From positions 16,827,142 through 16,891,141 of the forward strand of contig CM055606.1 in the NCBI GenBank assembly GCA_029379385.1: a stretch of 64,000 bases of DNA, in the 5' to 3' direction. The notes under the pieces are model-generated. The model searched no databases. It saw only the letters and a list, made by a program, of their open reading frames with translations, and was not told the DNA's origin. Of the stretch, positions 25,070 to 39,908 are shown piece by piece; position 1 is the stretch's first letter; each line of letters starts with the position of its first letter. Position numbers and translations under genes: made by a program. Origin of the DNA: Quillaja saponaria (Eukaryota; Streptophyta; Magnoliopsida; Fabales; Quillajaceae).

Positions 25070-26318
25070 CGTTTACACATTTTCGGTTATATCTGGTTTA
25101 CCCTCTTGAAAACAGAACAACCCTAACCAACTCATATTACAGCACCAAATCAGCCTTTTTTCCCTTTTCTTTCTTATTGCTGAATTCCAAAAGGAAAAAG
25201 GGCTTGAAAGTTATGTGGGTTTGTCATTTTTCTTATAAGAGGAACAGCAGCAACTAGAAGAAAAATCCATGCTTTTCTTGACGTGAAAATGTGGAATCAA
25301 TTTTCCCAATGGGTTTCTGTTAGTTCAACTGAGAAATAAGCACAGAAATAAAAGTTCTCTTGCTAAAATGAATGAGGTAAACTTCATACTCTATAATTTA
25401 GGAGAGTTTAGACCTAGTTTGCTGTTAATGTTCAAGACTACAACTTGTATATATGCTTCTTTTCCTCTTCTTTCTGTATGCATATGATTTTAGTCTCTGA
25501 ATGGAAATAATGGAGTAGACACTAACTGTTTTCACTTCTGCATTGCCTTAATTTTGGTACAGTTAGTTCTTGGATAATGCAGTTGATTAAGTAAAAGAAC
25601 TAAAGCAAAATGTACATGAGAGAGTTCATCTTTGTCTCTTTGAAGTCTAAATCCAAAACCCTTGTGACAGTGCCTGTTTATCTAGCAGCATATGACAATG
25701 AATTCAAAAGAAATTATCTTCTTCAAGTTACCATTTAGACTCAGATTATTATCTAGGAGCATATGACAATGAATTCAAAAGAAGGTTTACAAAATATTCA
25801 AATTTTATTTTGAACCATCTATCTCTTTGTTCTTCATACTGAGGAAATGCTATCTTTGAACACAACATATCTAGCACTAACGGAGTGGCAATTTTGTTCA
25901 CTTATTTGTTACACATGCTTGCTGATAGTGATCCCCACAAATTTAGCATGTTGTTCAGTAAGAAAATTGTCAATCTTTGTACTAATGGAACTACCCCTAA
26001 ACAAATGGCATCACTTCTTTCATACTCTAGCATAATTGAAGAAGAAAGCACCTTCATTTGTTGCTCCCTTTTTTTTTCTATTCATACATAAGTATAATTA
26101 ATCATATGCAGAATACTACAATAGAATGAAAAAGATATAAATGTAAATCACATTTTTGCAATTTATATTATCAGCACATAGGGTACCACATTTAAAACCT
26201 GTAATCAGTTTGTGCAAGAATTGTAGAGTGCTTTATTGTACGTGGAACAATTTTAGGATGCTTTCTATGTTTGTGGATGTGCAAAGTAGCAGGCTTGTTT
26301 GCGTAAAATGAAGAGCTA
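25070..26318. other. Spacer between small ORF and alcohol oxidase 3' end
   Basis: AT-rich, with no supportable gene. A phrase ending in GCATATGACAATGAATTCAA occurs twice, near 25690 and 25760, as a short direct repeat about 70 bases apart. Confidence 0.4.
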
Positions 26319-29251
26319 TCAATTGACTTTTGGGATTTGGTTTCTTTTCAGAGACTCGCTTATTCTCTTTGCAATACAGTATGCAGTTGACTGGATGGTG
26401 ATCATGGGATTGACACCAACTGCTGTTGGCAGCGCACTGGCATCACAGACAAATAGACCTTCTGCTTCCCAACTCTCCCCATTTTCGTCAACTGCTCCTT
26501 CTTTTTCATTTATACCCATCCTGCAACTCCCCATCTGATGAGCAGAGCCATAATGTGTCCAGCTCTCCACCTGTGACAATGGTCCTTCCGCTGCACATAC
26601 CTGCGTCCAAAAACTCCTCCAGTTCCTTTTCGTTGGTCCCAGTATACTTGATTCTCTGCCCATCACTTCGATGAGTGCCTACTTCAACAGCTCCTGCTGC
26701 TACCAAAATCCTCAGTGCCTGCTGCAGCCCAGCCTTCATGTTCACTTTGTCTGATAGATCAAGCTCATATCTTATCCTTCCCTCTGCCGTGACTTCCCCG
26801 GAACCCTTATCCCGGATTATCGTGATCAAGTGAGCAGTCCTTGCATATTTGAGCATTCTATCTTTGATATCAAGTCCAGACACCCAAGGACATAGTAAAG
26901 CAAATGTTCCCGGGCCCAATGCTGGAGTTTCAATGATAGCCTTTACATTGGAGTCTCTTGAATGCACCTTATGAATTGATGTGATTATTCCTCCCTCATA
27001 GCTTTTACCCTTGAACTCTGGGGTTGAGTCTGGAAAGTATCCCCATGCCATAAGAACAGGATGAAGATGAAGGTTCCGTCCAATATTCATATTTTTTATT
27101 CCACTAGAGATCATTAGAGGGGGCGTCAAAAGAGCCCCACAAGCAGAGATTGTTACTTTGGCTTCAATTTGCAATCTCTTTGTGATGCTGTTTCTTAAAG
27201 ATTTTGCCATCACTCCCAAACATTTTCTTTTTCTTTGATCTCTGCTCTTATTTTTTTGCAATATGAACCTCTCGGCTTTGCATCCTGTTAGAATTACTGC
27301 ACCATGATGTACAGCGTCAACAAGCCATGTAGCTTCAGTGCCTTGTTTATCTCCTCTTCTACAGCCATAGGCACAAGATCCACAGTAATGATTTTCGGAT
27401 GAATTTCGTGGCACATACTCAACTTTAAGACCTAGATTGTTACAACCTTTTCGGAGTACTTGATTTTGGAATCCTTCTTCTGTGCAATTTTCTGTTAAAC
27501 CAATTCTTTCACAAACCTTTTCCATGGCAGAAAGATATTCAGGGCTTGAAAAGAGTGAGAGCTTGTGGTTTTCAGCCCATTCCTGAAGGACATCATGTGG
27601 TGTTTTGATGGATGCTGACCAGTTAATGGCAGAGCCACCACCCACAGTTGATCCTGCCTGAAGCAGGATTTTCCCATCCACGGATGCGAAAACACCTCCC
27701 GATTCATACATTTGATCGAAGGAAGGGCCTTCTAGAGAAGAATAATCTGCAGGAGTGAAATAGTTCCCTTTCTCAAGAACAACTACCTTCTGACCTGAAT
27801 TTGCAAGAACAGCAGCTGCTACACCTCCACCACAACCAGAGCCAACAATAACTATATCACTTTTGATTTTCAGGATGTTCCTTCTATTATCAATTTCAAC
27901 TTTGAGGCCTTTCTGAGCAAGAGATTGCATCAGTGTTGCATCAGTTTCATTAATAGTTTCTACTATTCCCTTTTGCAGAGGTTTCTCCTTGGGGACATTG
28001 GTTGTGTTATCCTCTGCATCAACTTGATAACCAATGGCTTCCCATGTTGGATTTTCAGCATTTTCATCAACCTGTGGAATTGGAGGCCTACTTGTAAGAT
28101 TTTATAGCATGTTTTTCTCTACACTATATACTCAAGAGTCTCAGATTGGTTTTCCATTCATTCTAAAAAGGACTAATAAATGACTGCGAACTAAAATATC
28201 ATCTTGTTTTCATCATTAGGTAAACTTTTTGCCCAGTACTATAATGGCTGAGCAAGCTTCTAAGGAAATCAGTGATTACTGATGTTTTACCACCCTGTGG
28301 ACATTACACAACCTCTATTCCAATTGACCAACAATGAAGTACAGTGCCAAAAGGCTACAATAATCTACTTAGTATAGACTGGTCTAGTGTTGTTTTATCT
28401 TTAGATCAAGTTATAAATTATAACTCCTCACTTTTGGTAATTCTTTTTTGAATGATTGAATATCATATGATAACCTTGTTTGGTAGTCTTCCTTTGTGAA
28501 TAGCACTATTTTATCCTTCCAGGCTCCCCCCAACCCTTTCTCTCTTATATGTGTGATTAAAACCAATTGAAAAGAAAAAGGTATTGCCATTCTCACCCAC
28601 TTTCTGTTTCTATGAACCCTTCAGATAAGAACATGCATGTAGAATATAAGAATCTAACAAAGACAAAAGGCATTACCCAAGAGAAGAAAACAAAAAGGCA
28701 CAAGTCTTTGATGAAAACAAACGCAAGTCTAATAGGTGTGAGAAACCTATGCTTGAGCCACCTCTGCATAAGCTTCTCTCTTTTTTCCAAAGAGATGTTT
28801 GAGTACTTGTTAATGAAGGGCCATTTCTCACCAAAGCAAATAGACCCACAAAGCAATAAGGTCCCCAGTCTAGTAGCCAGCATCCATAAAACCACTCTCA
28901 CCAATATTACGGCCTCTATTAAGCCCCTCTTCACCAGTGTCTCTGCAACCTGTCCTCATTCCAAATGAGTTTGGCATATACAAGGATAGTAATTGTTATA
29001 ATTCTCAAGACTTGTTAAACACATACCTCATTTGGGACTGGAGACTGAGAACCAGAAGCTGACCAGAAGGATTGCACAGCCTGGCTAGGTTGGTCTTTCT
29101 TTTTCTTCAAAGAATCCAATGGCAAAGGAGGTAGCAGAGTCTCACATATGCTTGCAAGTGATTCCATCTCACCTGAAGAAAGCCCATATCTGTATTTCCT
29201 CTCTCCTCCTTTCCCCCCACTCCTTAACAATGGATGGCACTCCCTCCTCAT
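26319..29251 (-). CDS. FAO: Long-chain fatty alcohol oxidase (GMC oxidoreductase), with one frame break
   Basis: There are three exons on the minus strand: 29251-29027, 28949-28677 and 28071-26319, about 749 residues. The enzyme oxidises long-chain fatty alcohols to aldehydes using FAD, releasing hydrogen peroxide. The N-terminus reads [20 protein letters not shown], typical of plant FAO. A hydrophobic stretch lies in exon 2. The FAD-binding motif [19 protein letters not shown] is near residues 237-255, and the GMC signature [19 protein letters not shown] follows. The C-terminal block contains HQMGSCRMG and [14 protein letters not shown], the catalytic region. One surplus base near 26599-26603, in CTACCTGCG-like context, separates EEFLDA from VCAAEGPLS. 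As printed the frame shifts there and ends at 26506, before the catalytic histidine. Exon phases agree with a 1-base insertion. The neighbourhood suggests the FAO3 (At3g23410) counterpart. Confidence 0.92.
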
Positions 29252-31120
29252 CTCTCTCTCTCTCTTTCTCTCTCTCTAGTTGAGGATTACCGTGTTAAAC
29301 TCAATCAAAACAGAACTTCAGTGTGTACATCCCAAAACGAGAATCCAATACTATATATATTAGTCAAATGGAGATGCAATAGTTGTTTTTTCTTTCTTTT
29401 TCTAATTTTATTTTCTTTCTGCTACATAAAATATTCTAATAATACACAATTAGATTTAAGTATTCACCAGAACGTACTTTTTGTCAAAGTGGACCATGTT
29501 TACATTTCTAATTTGCCATACTTATTAATTATTTATGATTATTGTTTGATCAATAAGTCACTCTTCTTAGAATGATGTATGATGTATCATTCCTGGATTA
29601 TTTTAATTTGTTTTTCTTTCCTTTTTCTTTTGCTTAATATTTAAGAAACATAAACTTCATATTATATATATTATAATTTTTTTTTAAATAAAATGATTTT
29701 TTTTTCTCAAAAGTATAATGGGATAAATTTTGAAAAAATAGATAGTGTATAATAATTTCGAAAAATATTTTTAAAATTTTAAATCTGAATAAGAGTTATT
29801 CATTGACAAATAAGTGAAATCTTTAAAATATTATTTTTAAAATTTGATATTGTTAAAAATAGAAAGAAAGAAAAAAGATTTGGTCTTTCTAAAGCCACAA
29901 ACAAGACAACAAGTCACAAATGAAAGAACCTACCTTCATTAATAAGTAATAATAATCCCCCACTTTAAGTTATGTAATTAAACGTTTATATAAAAGGAAA
30001 AAAAAAAACATATGTGGCCTAAAACTTATAGGGCTAGTATTTAATTTTACCCAACTACCCACCAGATTCCTCTTGAAAGACAGGCAAGTAAGTGCATACT
30101 TCATTTTCATAATTGGGAACCAATAGATCATAGTCTTCAACTGAGCCTATAATTGAATGACACGTGGTGGCTGGTTGCACCACCTAAACAAAATGCTTAA
30201 GGTACCCCATCTACCATGCCATATACAGTTATGAGCATTCTGCATTCAACTGCCATGGGGTGACTCCAGAATGATCTTTCCTCTGCTTCTAATTTTCTTC
30301 ATGTTAGTTGCCAAATTTTTATCGTTTTGGTTAAAAATTATATTTTGGTGAAGATTTTTATTATTTATTCTAGATGGACGTTCACCTTCACAACAGTATT
30401 ATTTAACATACGTTTGTCTCTCTACTTGATGTTAAGTATTGAACGGTTCTGAATAAATTTTAATATGTTATGATCATAATTAATTAGCAACATTTATGTT
30501 ACATGGATAGATAGCTGAAGTAAAGACATAAAAATGAAAAGCCTCACCAGATTTTGAAGGATTCTAACTGTATTACCCTTTCAAACAGCCAAAAAGGTAG
30601 TCCATTCCTTCATTCAAAAAGAAGGACTAGTAACTTTCCTCGTTTAGATATGATGGACCACTAGCTTTTAATCTTTATATCTTTCACCTTCACATACATA
30701 TGGTTTAGTGTCAATGACCACAAGATTCAAGTGTATTCATAGTTGGTTGGTTTATAACATGCCATATTTGTGTCAATCACAAAACTGACAAAAGAGTTAT
30801 AGATGTACGTATATTCGATTGCCCTGGCCTGTTAACTGGCCATAGGGATATATGAATGAATCATTTTGCTTTATTAAAGAAACCAGTTTGTACGGAATTT
30901 GTTAGACTTCGCTTTTTTTGTTTTTTAATTGTTCAGGTCTATCTTTTATATGAAGGGTTTCCAAAACAATTTGTTTCTCTATCAAACAACGATATCTAAT
31001 ATGTTATATAATACTCAAATTTCTTATTATTGTTACTATGCTATGTGTTGCAGTTTCTGCTTGTTGGACTAGACAAAAAGATTGGTTTTGGTTTTATTAA
31101 CATTTTTGTATCTTCTAAGC
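29252..31120. other. Upstream region of the fatty alcohol oxidase gene
   Basis: A (TC)n tract at 29250-29279 lies at the start codon and probably in the 5' leader. ACACGTGG at 30160-30167 is a G-box/ABRE-type site about 0.9 kb upstream of the ATG. The remainder is AT-rich spacer without a gene. Confidence 0.45.
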
Positions 31121-32061
31121 TATAGCTTATTGGAAATAAACTGAACAAAGCCTAGGAAACACTTTCTTTATGCAGTCAACCATGAAAACAGCAACAAGCC
31201 ATGTAGGAGTGGCCCGGCAGGGAAGCATGATAGCTTGTCAGCAACTCTGTTAGCTTCTCTAATTCTACACGTCTAATATTAGAAAGGGACAAGACTGCTT
31301 GCATGAATAGCCTCCAACCATTGACCAGAGATTCATGTACACGTGAAATACATTTAGTCAGGGACAGATTGTTGTTGCAATCTACCAATGGACCCAAGAA
31401 TTCATGGTTTGGATGTAAATGTTGATATTTAGTAAATATCAAGTTGAGGAGAGATGTTATGATATGATGACAAAAAGTTAGATCATAACAAAGAAGTTTC
31501 AAATATTTAAGTAGGACAGCAACTAAGGCTATCAAAATGGCTGTCGTGGGGAACAGATATACAGGGGAGTCAACCAAGTAAAAACCACAGGACTTAGAAT
31601 ACGACACTCTTATGTCATTCACTAACTCAACATACTATGTGCAATCCTCGACAATCAAATTTGATGATCAGGATCAGCTTAGCACCACATTTTGGGATTG
31701 AGAGTCAGACTACAGAGCTTATCTCTAAAAGCAATATTCTTGGCTGGCTATCTGCCTTGCTAGCTAGTAAAAAGCAACCATCTTACCATCATATGATCAA
31801 AATCTACAATTCATTAAGCATGTAAGACATTAATCACGAGAAACAGCTTTGACCCAAAACCAATCCGTAGCTATTCCAAACATGTTACAGCACAAAATAC
31901 GTCCATATTTTCTACAAAATCACCAATATTTCAACATTTAGCAAAACTTATTTTAACTATCTTACACAGCATCCCAAGGATAATAGCAGCAGCACATTCT
32001 CATGATGCTTCCTGTCCTCTAGGATAAATTACCTTTGAGAATTACTGGACATGTGTTACAA
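31121..32061. other. Region downstream of the WD40-type gene
   Basis: A 148-codon open frame (31622-31176, minus) is rather long for chance in this base composition, but I recognise no domain in it. It lies beyond the stop of the gene at 32062 and could be 3' UTR or an old gene fragment. I leave it uncalled. Confidence 0.35.
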
Positions 32062-35000
32062 CTATGATAAGTGCCTCCAAAGTGCTGGGCGATCTCTTGA
32101 TATAAGAAGAGCTCGAGATCCCATATAATCAAAGGAAGGCGAATACAAGTCATCTGGGCCAATGACTTCTTTGACATTTTCAGTTTTTCCATAATCAGTT
32201 TTCACAGCCTGCTGCATATGATCTTTCAGGGCATCAAATACGAACAGTCCAAGTCCACTAACACCCATCACAAAGTCAGAATTACCCCAGACTTGAGTAA
32301 TTGCTGCATGATACAAGTGTGCATTGGATTCTGGCAGAGCATAAGTGCTGTACAACCCTTGTTTCCGCAGTGAAAACTGTTGCACCTGCGACAAGGCCTG
32401 CTTTTTCCCTACTGACCTTAAGCTGGTGCAGCCAAGAAAAATAGAATCGCCACGTGAGAAAACTGATTGCACATTGACACCAAGTTTTGATATCTTAAGA
32501 CCCACACCAGATGGGTGGCGAAAGTCCAAGACATTAATATAATCGGACGTGCAGAACACACCATCATTTCCTTCTGCCTCTGATGAACTCACCCTGCAAT
32601 ACAAATATAACAGTACTTTTTATTAAAGATAGACATGTGGTTTAGCTATAGGCTTAATCTATGGGAGGAAAGACAATATCACTATTCCTGGATACAGAAC
32701 ACTCAGCTCACTTATAATACAAATCTTTTCAAAATCATTTTTATCCATATCCCTCAACAATTTTGATGTCACAAGAAACTGACGAGCTTCATAAATCTGA
32801 AAAACATCAGAATAGCTCTTGCATACATGATGGTAGTTTTATTACAATAAAGAACACGTTGAAAAAGAACTAGCGATGATGAAAGAAAAATTAAAAATGT
32901 TGATATACAAAGAAATGAGTGTGTATCAGGTGAATGAATAAAAATGGATTCATTTTGATACGTCTGCAACATAGATTACCAAGAAAAACTAAGGCAGACA
33001 AATAAAAACAGGGATCAAGAAAGTAGAAACATAAAATGTGAGATAATCATGTAAAGAGAAACAGGGAAAATTCACATGCACCTTTGTCTAACCCCACCAC
33101 CCAATTCAGCCTCAGTGTTACTAACATGAAGGGCAGAGATTTTTTGACCAGTTGAAGGAATAGATAGCAAAGCTTGAGGATTAATTGTATTTACATCCCA
33201 AACAGAAATTGTCTCTGCTTCTGCAACTACTACTTTTCCTCTATTTCTCCACTGCAAAGGACTAGAATATTCCATTGTCAACACAGGCTTCTGAACCTCC
33301 CATTTCATAATTTCCTCACCATCACGGATGTCATACGCCTTCATGACCTTCTGAGAGGTGGCAGTGGAGATGATAAGAGGCCCACAAGGTCTGTACCACC
33401 ATTGTCTAGTTTCTGGCACCAAAGTGTTAGAAGAAAAATTTCTTCTTTGTACAATGTTGTTGGGCAAGGGACCAAGGATAGTTCTTGAGGCAGTTGTTCC
33501 ACTGTCAACATGGAAAGCCCGCACCTGTTTGCTGTAGAAATCCCAGGAACAAAAGCCTGAATCCATGGTATTACCAGCAGATGCAGCCACTACAAACCTT
33601 CCAGAGCAACCATCTGCGCCAGGGGCACGAATTACCCAGCAATCTCTCCATATATTTGGCAAAACTTCGAGTGGGGGATTATATACAGCTTTCTCCTGAA
33701 ATGAAATGGTACATAATTATAGAAAGCTTCTTTATTCTTTGAAAGAGTCCACGAATACATCTAGTTCTTCATACTGGACAGAACAAAAAATCAAGTATTA
33801 TCTGCCTCCTCATCCCATGCATGCTCAGAAGAAATTAAAAAATAATTATGCTCTGGTTATATACACAAGAAAAAGAGAACATGTTCATCGTTTTAGAGGA
33901 AGAAGCAACATTCATGGGATCAAAAATTGGAACAAGTTCAACAACCTTGATTATATTGATCAGCCCTTTGTTGAAAATGTAGAAAAAGCAAGTCCAGATC
34001 AGAAATTTCCTGAGTCTAAAACTATTGAAGGAAAACCCTAGTACAAAATTTAGTCTTATCAAGAACAAGATTACATACCTCACAGTTGGCAATGTCATAA
34101 TAAGAGCATGAACCATCGTCATGAGCAAGGAGTACAGCCTCCCCTTCAGACACAAACCATCCTCCTGTGGATGTCTTATGACCTATTTCATTTAGCTGAT
34201 AAATGCTTGTATCTTCCAGTTCCTGCTCAATAAGTGAGCTATGTCTGTTCTCCTGATCGTCAAAGTCATCAAGCTTCTCATCAGTTGTAAGAAGAAGCTC
34301 CGCTGCATTGTTTTTATTTGATATATAAGAAGAGTCTTTTCCTCCTGCACAAGCAGCACCATCTGTTGCTTGAGGTTCATACAGATCATCGTGGTGGTCA
34401 CCAATATTGGCCTTTCTTTGCCCTTTGTTCAGGGAAGCCAGGAATTCTAGTGCTATTGGATTTTCATCAATAGGGCTCAGCAACTTCTCATCCACCTTTG
34501 ATTCAAGAGTAAAAACATGGGATTCATTACTTAAAGAGCTTCCTGATGAGGCTTTTGTCGAAGTTCGGTTCCTGAGCAACTTATGATGAGGAAATAGTCT
34601 AGCTTCCAGTTCCTCACTGTTTAATCCTTTAACTGAACAAGTAACATTGTCTTGCTCGATTTGGCACTTGTCAACCACATTCAGCTCTTGATCATTTCCA
34701 TTAACCTTGAGGAATCCCATTTTAGTATCTGAATCACTTTTGACATGGCTCATTGCCTTCTCAATACCAGAGATCTTGTCCTGAATATCTGAAAGTATCA
34801 CCTTCGAGGTATCAGAATTATTCATATCTAACATCTCCTTTGTCCTTCTAATATCAGATGAAATTCTCTTGACTTTCCCCTCCAGAAATGCAAGCTTCTC
34901 ATGAAGTTTGCTCGGATATTTGTTACCAATGCTACAGGCTGTACCCCTATCATCCAACCCCTTCTCCTTCGCTATCTCTAAAACCTTTGTATTAGTTAGA

Positions 35001-35879
35001 GATTTTTCACAACGTTCAGTCAAACATGAATCTGTAGCATTGACAACATTTACAGTTCCAACGTTCAGAACAGAAACAGTACTATGTTCCTCATCAACTC
35101 CAAGACCATTCTGAACTTTTACGTTACATTCGGAACCACCCTTTTCACCACAAAAGAGCGAGGTTCCTCTAGCATGAACTGCACTTGATTTAATCAAGGT
35201 TGAGCTCAAGCTACCATCTTTGTCACAATTATTCTTACTTTCCCCAGTTTTCTTTTCTAATTCCCCACAATTTCCAGTCTTCGCCATTGCAATCACACTG
35301 ATATTGACATTTTCTTTAGTAGCCCCAACAAACCTTATTCCATTAATACGTGCTTCACCCAATTTGACATTGGAGTCCCTATTACCATTTTTCTGATTAG
35401 CAACTTCTAAACTCTTAGACCCTTTTAAACCCTTATCTCCACTGGAAACAGCTTTATCACTCTTTCCAATGGGACCCTTTTCGATTTGATCCACAGAAAC
35501 CCTCCGCCCCTTACGAATATCCGAAAAAACCTTAATAAACTCAGAAGGGCTAGAACTCCTACCTCTAGGGACCGAAGACGTGGACCACCGTACACGAGTA
35601 TCGCCTTCATTTCCTGAAACTGACCACCGACGCCTTGTCAACTCGAGGAACAGCCCGAATCACAGGTTTCTGAGTCTGGGATATAGGCGGTCCTCTTCCC
35701 CTAGAAGTAGACCTAGGGTTCTCCTTCCCAGTAGAAGATTTCTTCAAGATTTCGCCCCCGGGGATCTTGTTTGAGACGGGGGTTAGAGCTTTGGAAGGTC
35801 TGAGAACAGGAGCTTTGGCCGAGACGACTGAGGTGCCGCCGCCGCGGTCTTTAAGCCGGCGAACAGATGAAGCGGACAT
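32062..35879 (-). CDS. WD40/transducin-like KIN14B-interacting protein homologue, with one frame break
   Basis: There are three exons on the minus strand: 35879-34079, 33695-33082 and 32593-32062, about 981 residues. The N-terminus MSASSVRRLKDRGGG is basic and Ser/Pro-rich, followed by RWSTSSVPRGRSSSPSEF. A long acidic, low-complexity and partly helical middle follows. The C-terminal half is beta-propeller-like (WVIRAPGADGCSGRFVVAAS, EEIMKWEVQKPVLTMEYSSP, ISVWDVNTINPQALLSIPST) and ends LWRHLS. I recall this as At4g14310, annotated as a kinesin-14B-interacting transducin/WD40-like protein. The next genes match At4g14320 and At4g14330, which supports it. Near 35635-35660 a surplus base separates VIRAVPR from RRRWSVSGNEGD. 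As printed the product would stop after 90 residues at 35607. Exon 1 is 1801 bases, one over a multiple of three. Confidence 0.88.
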
Positions 35880-35995
35880 GGGAATTTAGGTATAAATTAG
35901 ATTTTAAGTAAATATGTTGAGAGAAAAATATAGGAGAGCTATAAGAAATTTGAAGTCGCGATGCAGATAATTAAATAATTGGGGCCAAGATTTGA

Positions 35996-36003
35996 GGCGG
36001 GAA
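35996..36003 (-). promoter_or_regulatory. E2F-like site upstream of the WD40-type gene
   Basis: TTCCCGCC on the minus strand fits TTSSCGSS. It lies about 120 bases before the start codon at 35879. It may tie expression to the cell cycle, but this is one short motif. Confidence 0.3.
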
Positions 36004-36274
36004 TTTGATTGAAATTTTGATTTTCGAAATTTTGGGAGGTTTGAGCGGCTTTTTCTCCATTGTTTCTCTTTTTTGAGTATATTATTTAACTTTCTCAGGT
36101 CCTTAGAAGTTGGAAATATAACACTAAACCACAAGAAATGCAAAAAATAAAAAATCCAAATACTTAATTCTAAAATCTATTTTCCATTTTTTTTTTCTTA
36201 AAAAGAATTTTGAGTCTCAAAAGAGATGTAATTAAATAAGTTATTATTTTTTTTAATTTTATTTTTTGCCTATA

Positions 36275-36350
36275 AGATCTTAGCTCAATTGATTAAGACA
36301 GAGGTATATTCAAGATTCGAGTTTTTTATATGTTAATTGATGAATATAAA
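36275..36350 (+). mobile_element. tRNA-derived SINE-like fragment
   Basis: TTAGCTCAATTGATTAAG resembles a pol III A box, and GATTCGAGTT about 35 bases later resembles a B box. The flanks are AT-rich, and a tRNA cloverleaf is not complete. Confidence 0.35.
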
Positions 36351-36699
36351 ATACTATCTATGTTAAAAGAATAATACTAAAATAAATAATTTAATTTTTT
36401 TTAGAAAGATAACTCTAAAGTCTTAACAACTATTAGTGAATGAGTATATTTTATTATTTAGAGTTAAATATAAGATAATAGAAAATTTTATTATTATTTT
36501 TTACTAATTTTCTCATCTAAGAACGGAAACAAGAAAAAATCTTGATTCTCATATAATATGTTATGATAGTATAAATTCATATTTGCATTGCTAAGCTTTT
36601 TTTAAATTTGTTTATTATCTTGTCCAAAACAGATCAATGTTCGAAATAAATAGATCAACTTATCCTACTCATCTTTTTAAAAACACCCCTAAATATATT

Positions 36700-37500
36700 A
36701 TAATTATTTTTGAAACTTGACTTCTTGACTTTCTCCATGGAATTCTAAATAACTGAAACGCTAAAGCTTTTGTAGTGGCAAATTCTTTAAAAATATCCTC
36801 CCAACTAGGATAGTTCTTGCAAACCATTGTAATATTCATAACTTAAACCGTTACCTGCTACTAGTTCCCATAAACCCTATACCATAGTTGCTTTGATATA
36901 AAAAAGATTTTGTTCAGCTCCCCCTAGAATCTTTATATCCAATAATTCTCTCATCTTTCTGTTTATGGTTGGTTCGCTTTTATTATTGATGCAAATGAAA
37001 TGAAAGTCACCCTTAATCTTAAAAGCAAGGACCTCCTCTCCTTTGCCACTATTGCTTTAGACACCTGGTTCTATATGAATCAAGTTATCCATGATCAAAG
37101 ATTCAGTAATGCCAAATTTAGAACGTCATCGTTATTTGGAGCTTCTTAAACTAACAATGACTACTCATCACTACTGGTTGCCTCCACCCAATGGATGGAT
37201 TAAGATTAATTTCGATGCCGCAATCAGATAAAACTCCTCATGGCTTGCTGCCATTGCTCGACATAATGCTGGTGCCATCCTCTTGGTTGCACCGGTCCAG
37301 ACAAATTCAATGGACCCTTCCCACCTCCCAGGCAGAAGCGGAAGCGGAAGCTTGCAGATTAGCTATTATGCTTACAAAAGTCTTTAAAAAGTCCATTAGA
37401 TATCTTCTCGGAAGGTGACAGTTCAGTTTAGCTTGCAAATTAGCTACCATGCTCATAAAAGGCTTATAAAGTCCAGTAGATTTCTTCTGTTCTCTTGACT
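36700..37500 (+). pseudogene. LINE relic: zf-RVT and RNase H-like fragments
   Basis: Conceptual translation gives disconnected pieces of a plant non-LTR element. Near 36770-36850 there is LKNILPTRIVLANH, resembling the zf-RVT domain. Near 37180-37400 there is PPPNGWIKINFDAAIR, SSWLAAIARHNAGAILLVAP and AEAEACRLAIML, the RNase H-like (RVT_3) domain that follows reverse transcriptase. Several stops and frame changes show long decay. The last part is duplicated in tandem: about 58 bases from 37351 recur at about 37431 with several differences. Confidence 0.65.
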
Positions 37501-38292
37501 GTTGCCTTGTTTGGCACATGGCTCCATCATTCAGAATTGCATTTTGCTGCTGTCACTGGCTCAAGCTTGGGTTGCAATGAAGATTCAGAGTAATTGCATG
37601 CTCCGCATTGAAACTCTAAATGACCACCCTTCTGTCTTTCAATGTCCTACTTTTTAGCAAAAAATAAAAAATAAAAAAAATCTTCCATACATCTATCAGA
37701 ACCATGGAATGTTTTTTTTTTTTTTTTAAGAAGAAAAAAAAGCTAACGAAGATTAATAAATTAAACAGAAAAGGGTGCTTTCTCAAATTTTGAAGAAAAA
37801 AATAGTATTAGAAAGAAGTACTCCTCTTCTACAAATCCCTGACTTTCAGAAACATTGACCAACATTCAACTTTAAGCTGCTACGATTACAAATGCCCAAA
37901 CCTTTCACCAACATAGATGAATAAAATCAAGTGTTTTATCTTGCATTTTGCAACGTCCTATATGGCTATATCAATATGGGTAAAGCATTGGATGACTCAG
38001 CATCCAACCCAATCAAAAGAACAAAGCTCAAAAGGAAAAACATAAATACAAAATGCATACAAAATCTACCAATCACATCAGGTATAGAAGCAAGCTAGCA
38101 CATTAAAAGAAAATTAAGAGAGGAGTACAGAAAGTTATAAATTATAGCTGTATAGATAAACATCCTGCATAAAGATTCAAATAATTACCATATGTCAAGC
38201 TAAAACAAAATACTCCAAAATACAGCATGACATGAGAAATAATAAAAGGGTAACTAGTAATGGTGTTGAATCTGCATTTCCTAAGTCTCCAC
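37501..38292. other. Spacer between LINE relic and eL42 3' end
   Basis: AT-rich, with no gene seen. A T-run at 37710-37728 is followed by A-rich sequence. The right part is presumably the eL42 3' UTR. Confidence 0.4.
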
Positions 38293-39784
<1,492 letters not shown>

Positions 39785-39898
39785 GGTGGCGGCGGTGGAG
39801 GGAAGACAAGCAAGAGTTTCAGAGCAGAGCGCAGTGTGCGCCTCCAATGATGAAGATAAGAAAATAAAATACTGGGGACGATAGTTGGCTTTTGAGGC

Positions 39899-39908
39899 GT
39901 TTAGGGTT
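39899..39908 (-). promoter_or_regulatory. Telo-box upstream of eL42
   Basis: AACCCTAAA on the minus strand, about 115 bases upstream of the eL42 start codon. Telo-boxes are characteristic of plant ribosomal protein promoters and act with site II elements. Confidence 0.55.

Noticed and set aside
26592..26601. 10-base micro-intron GTATGTGCAG in FAO
   Set aside because: Far below any workable plant intron length, and its removal does not restore the frame that one base does.
31176..31622. 148-codon open frame downstream of the WD40-type gene
   Set aside because: No recognised domain and no splice structure or start context. It may be 3' UTR, so it is noted but not called.
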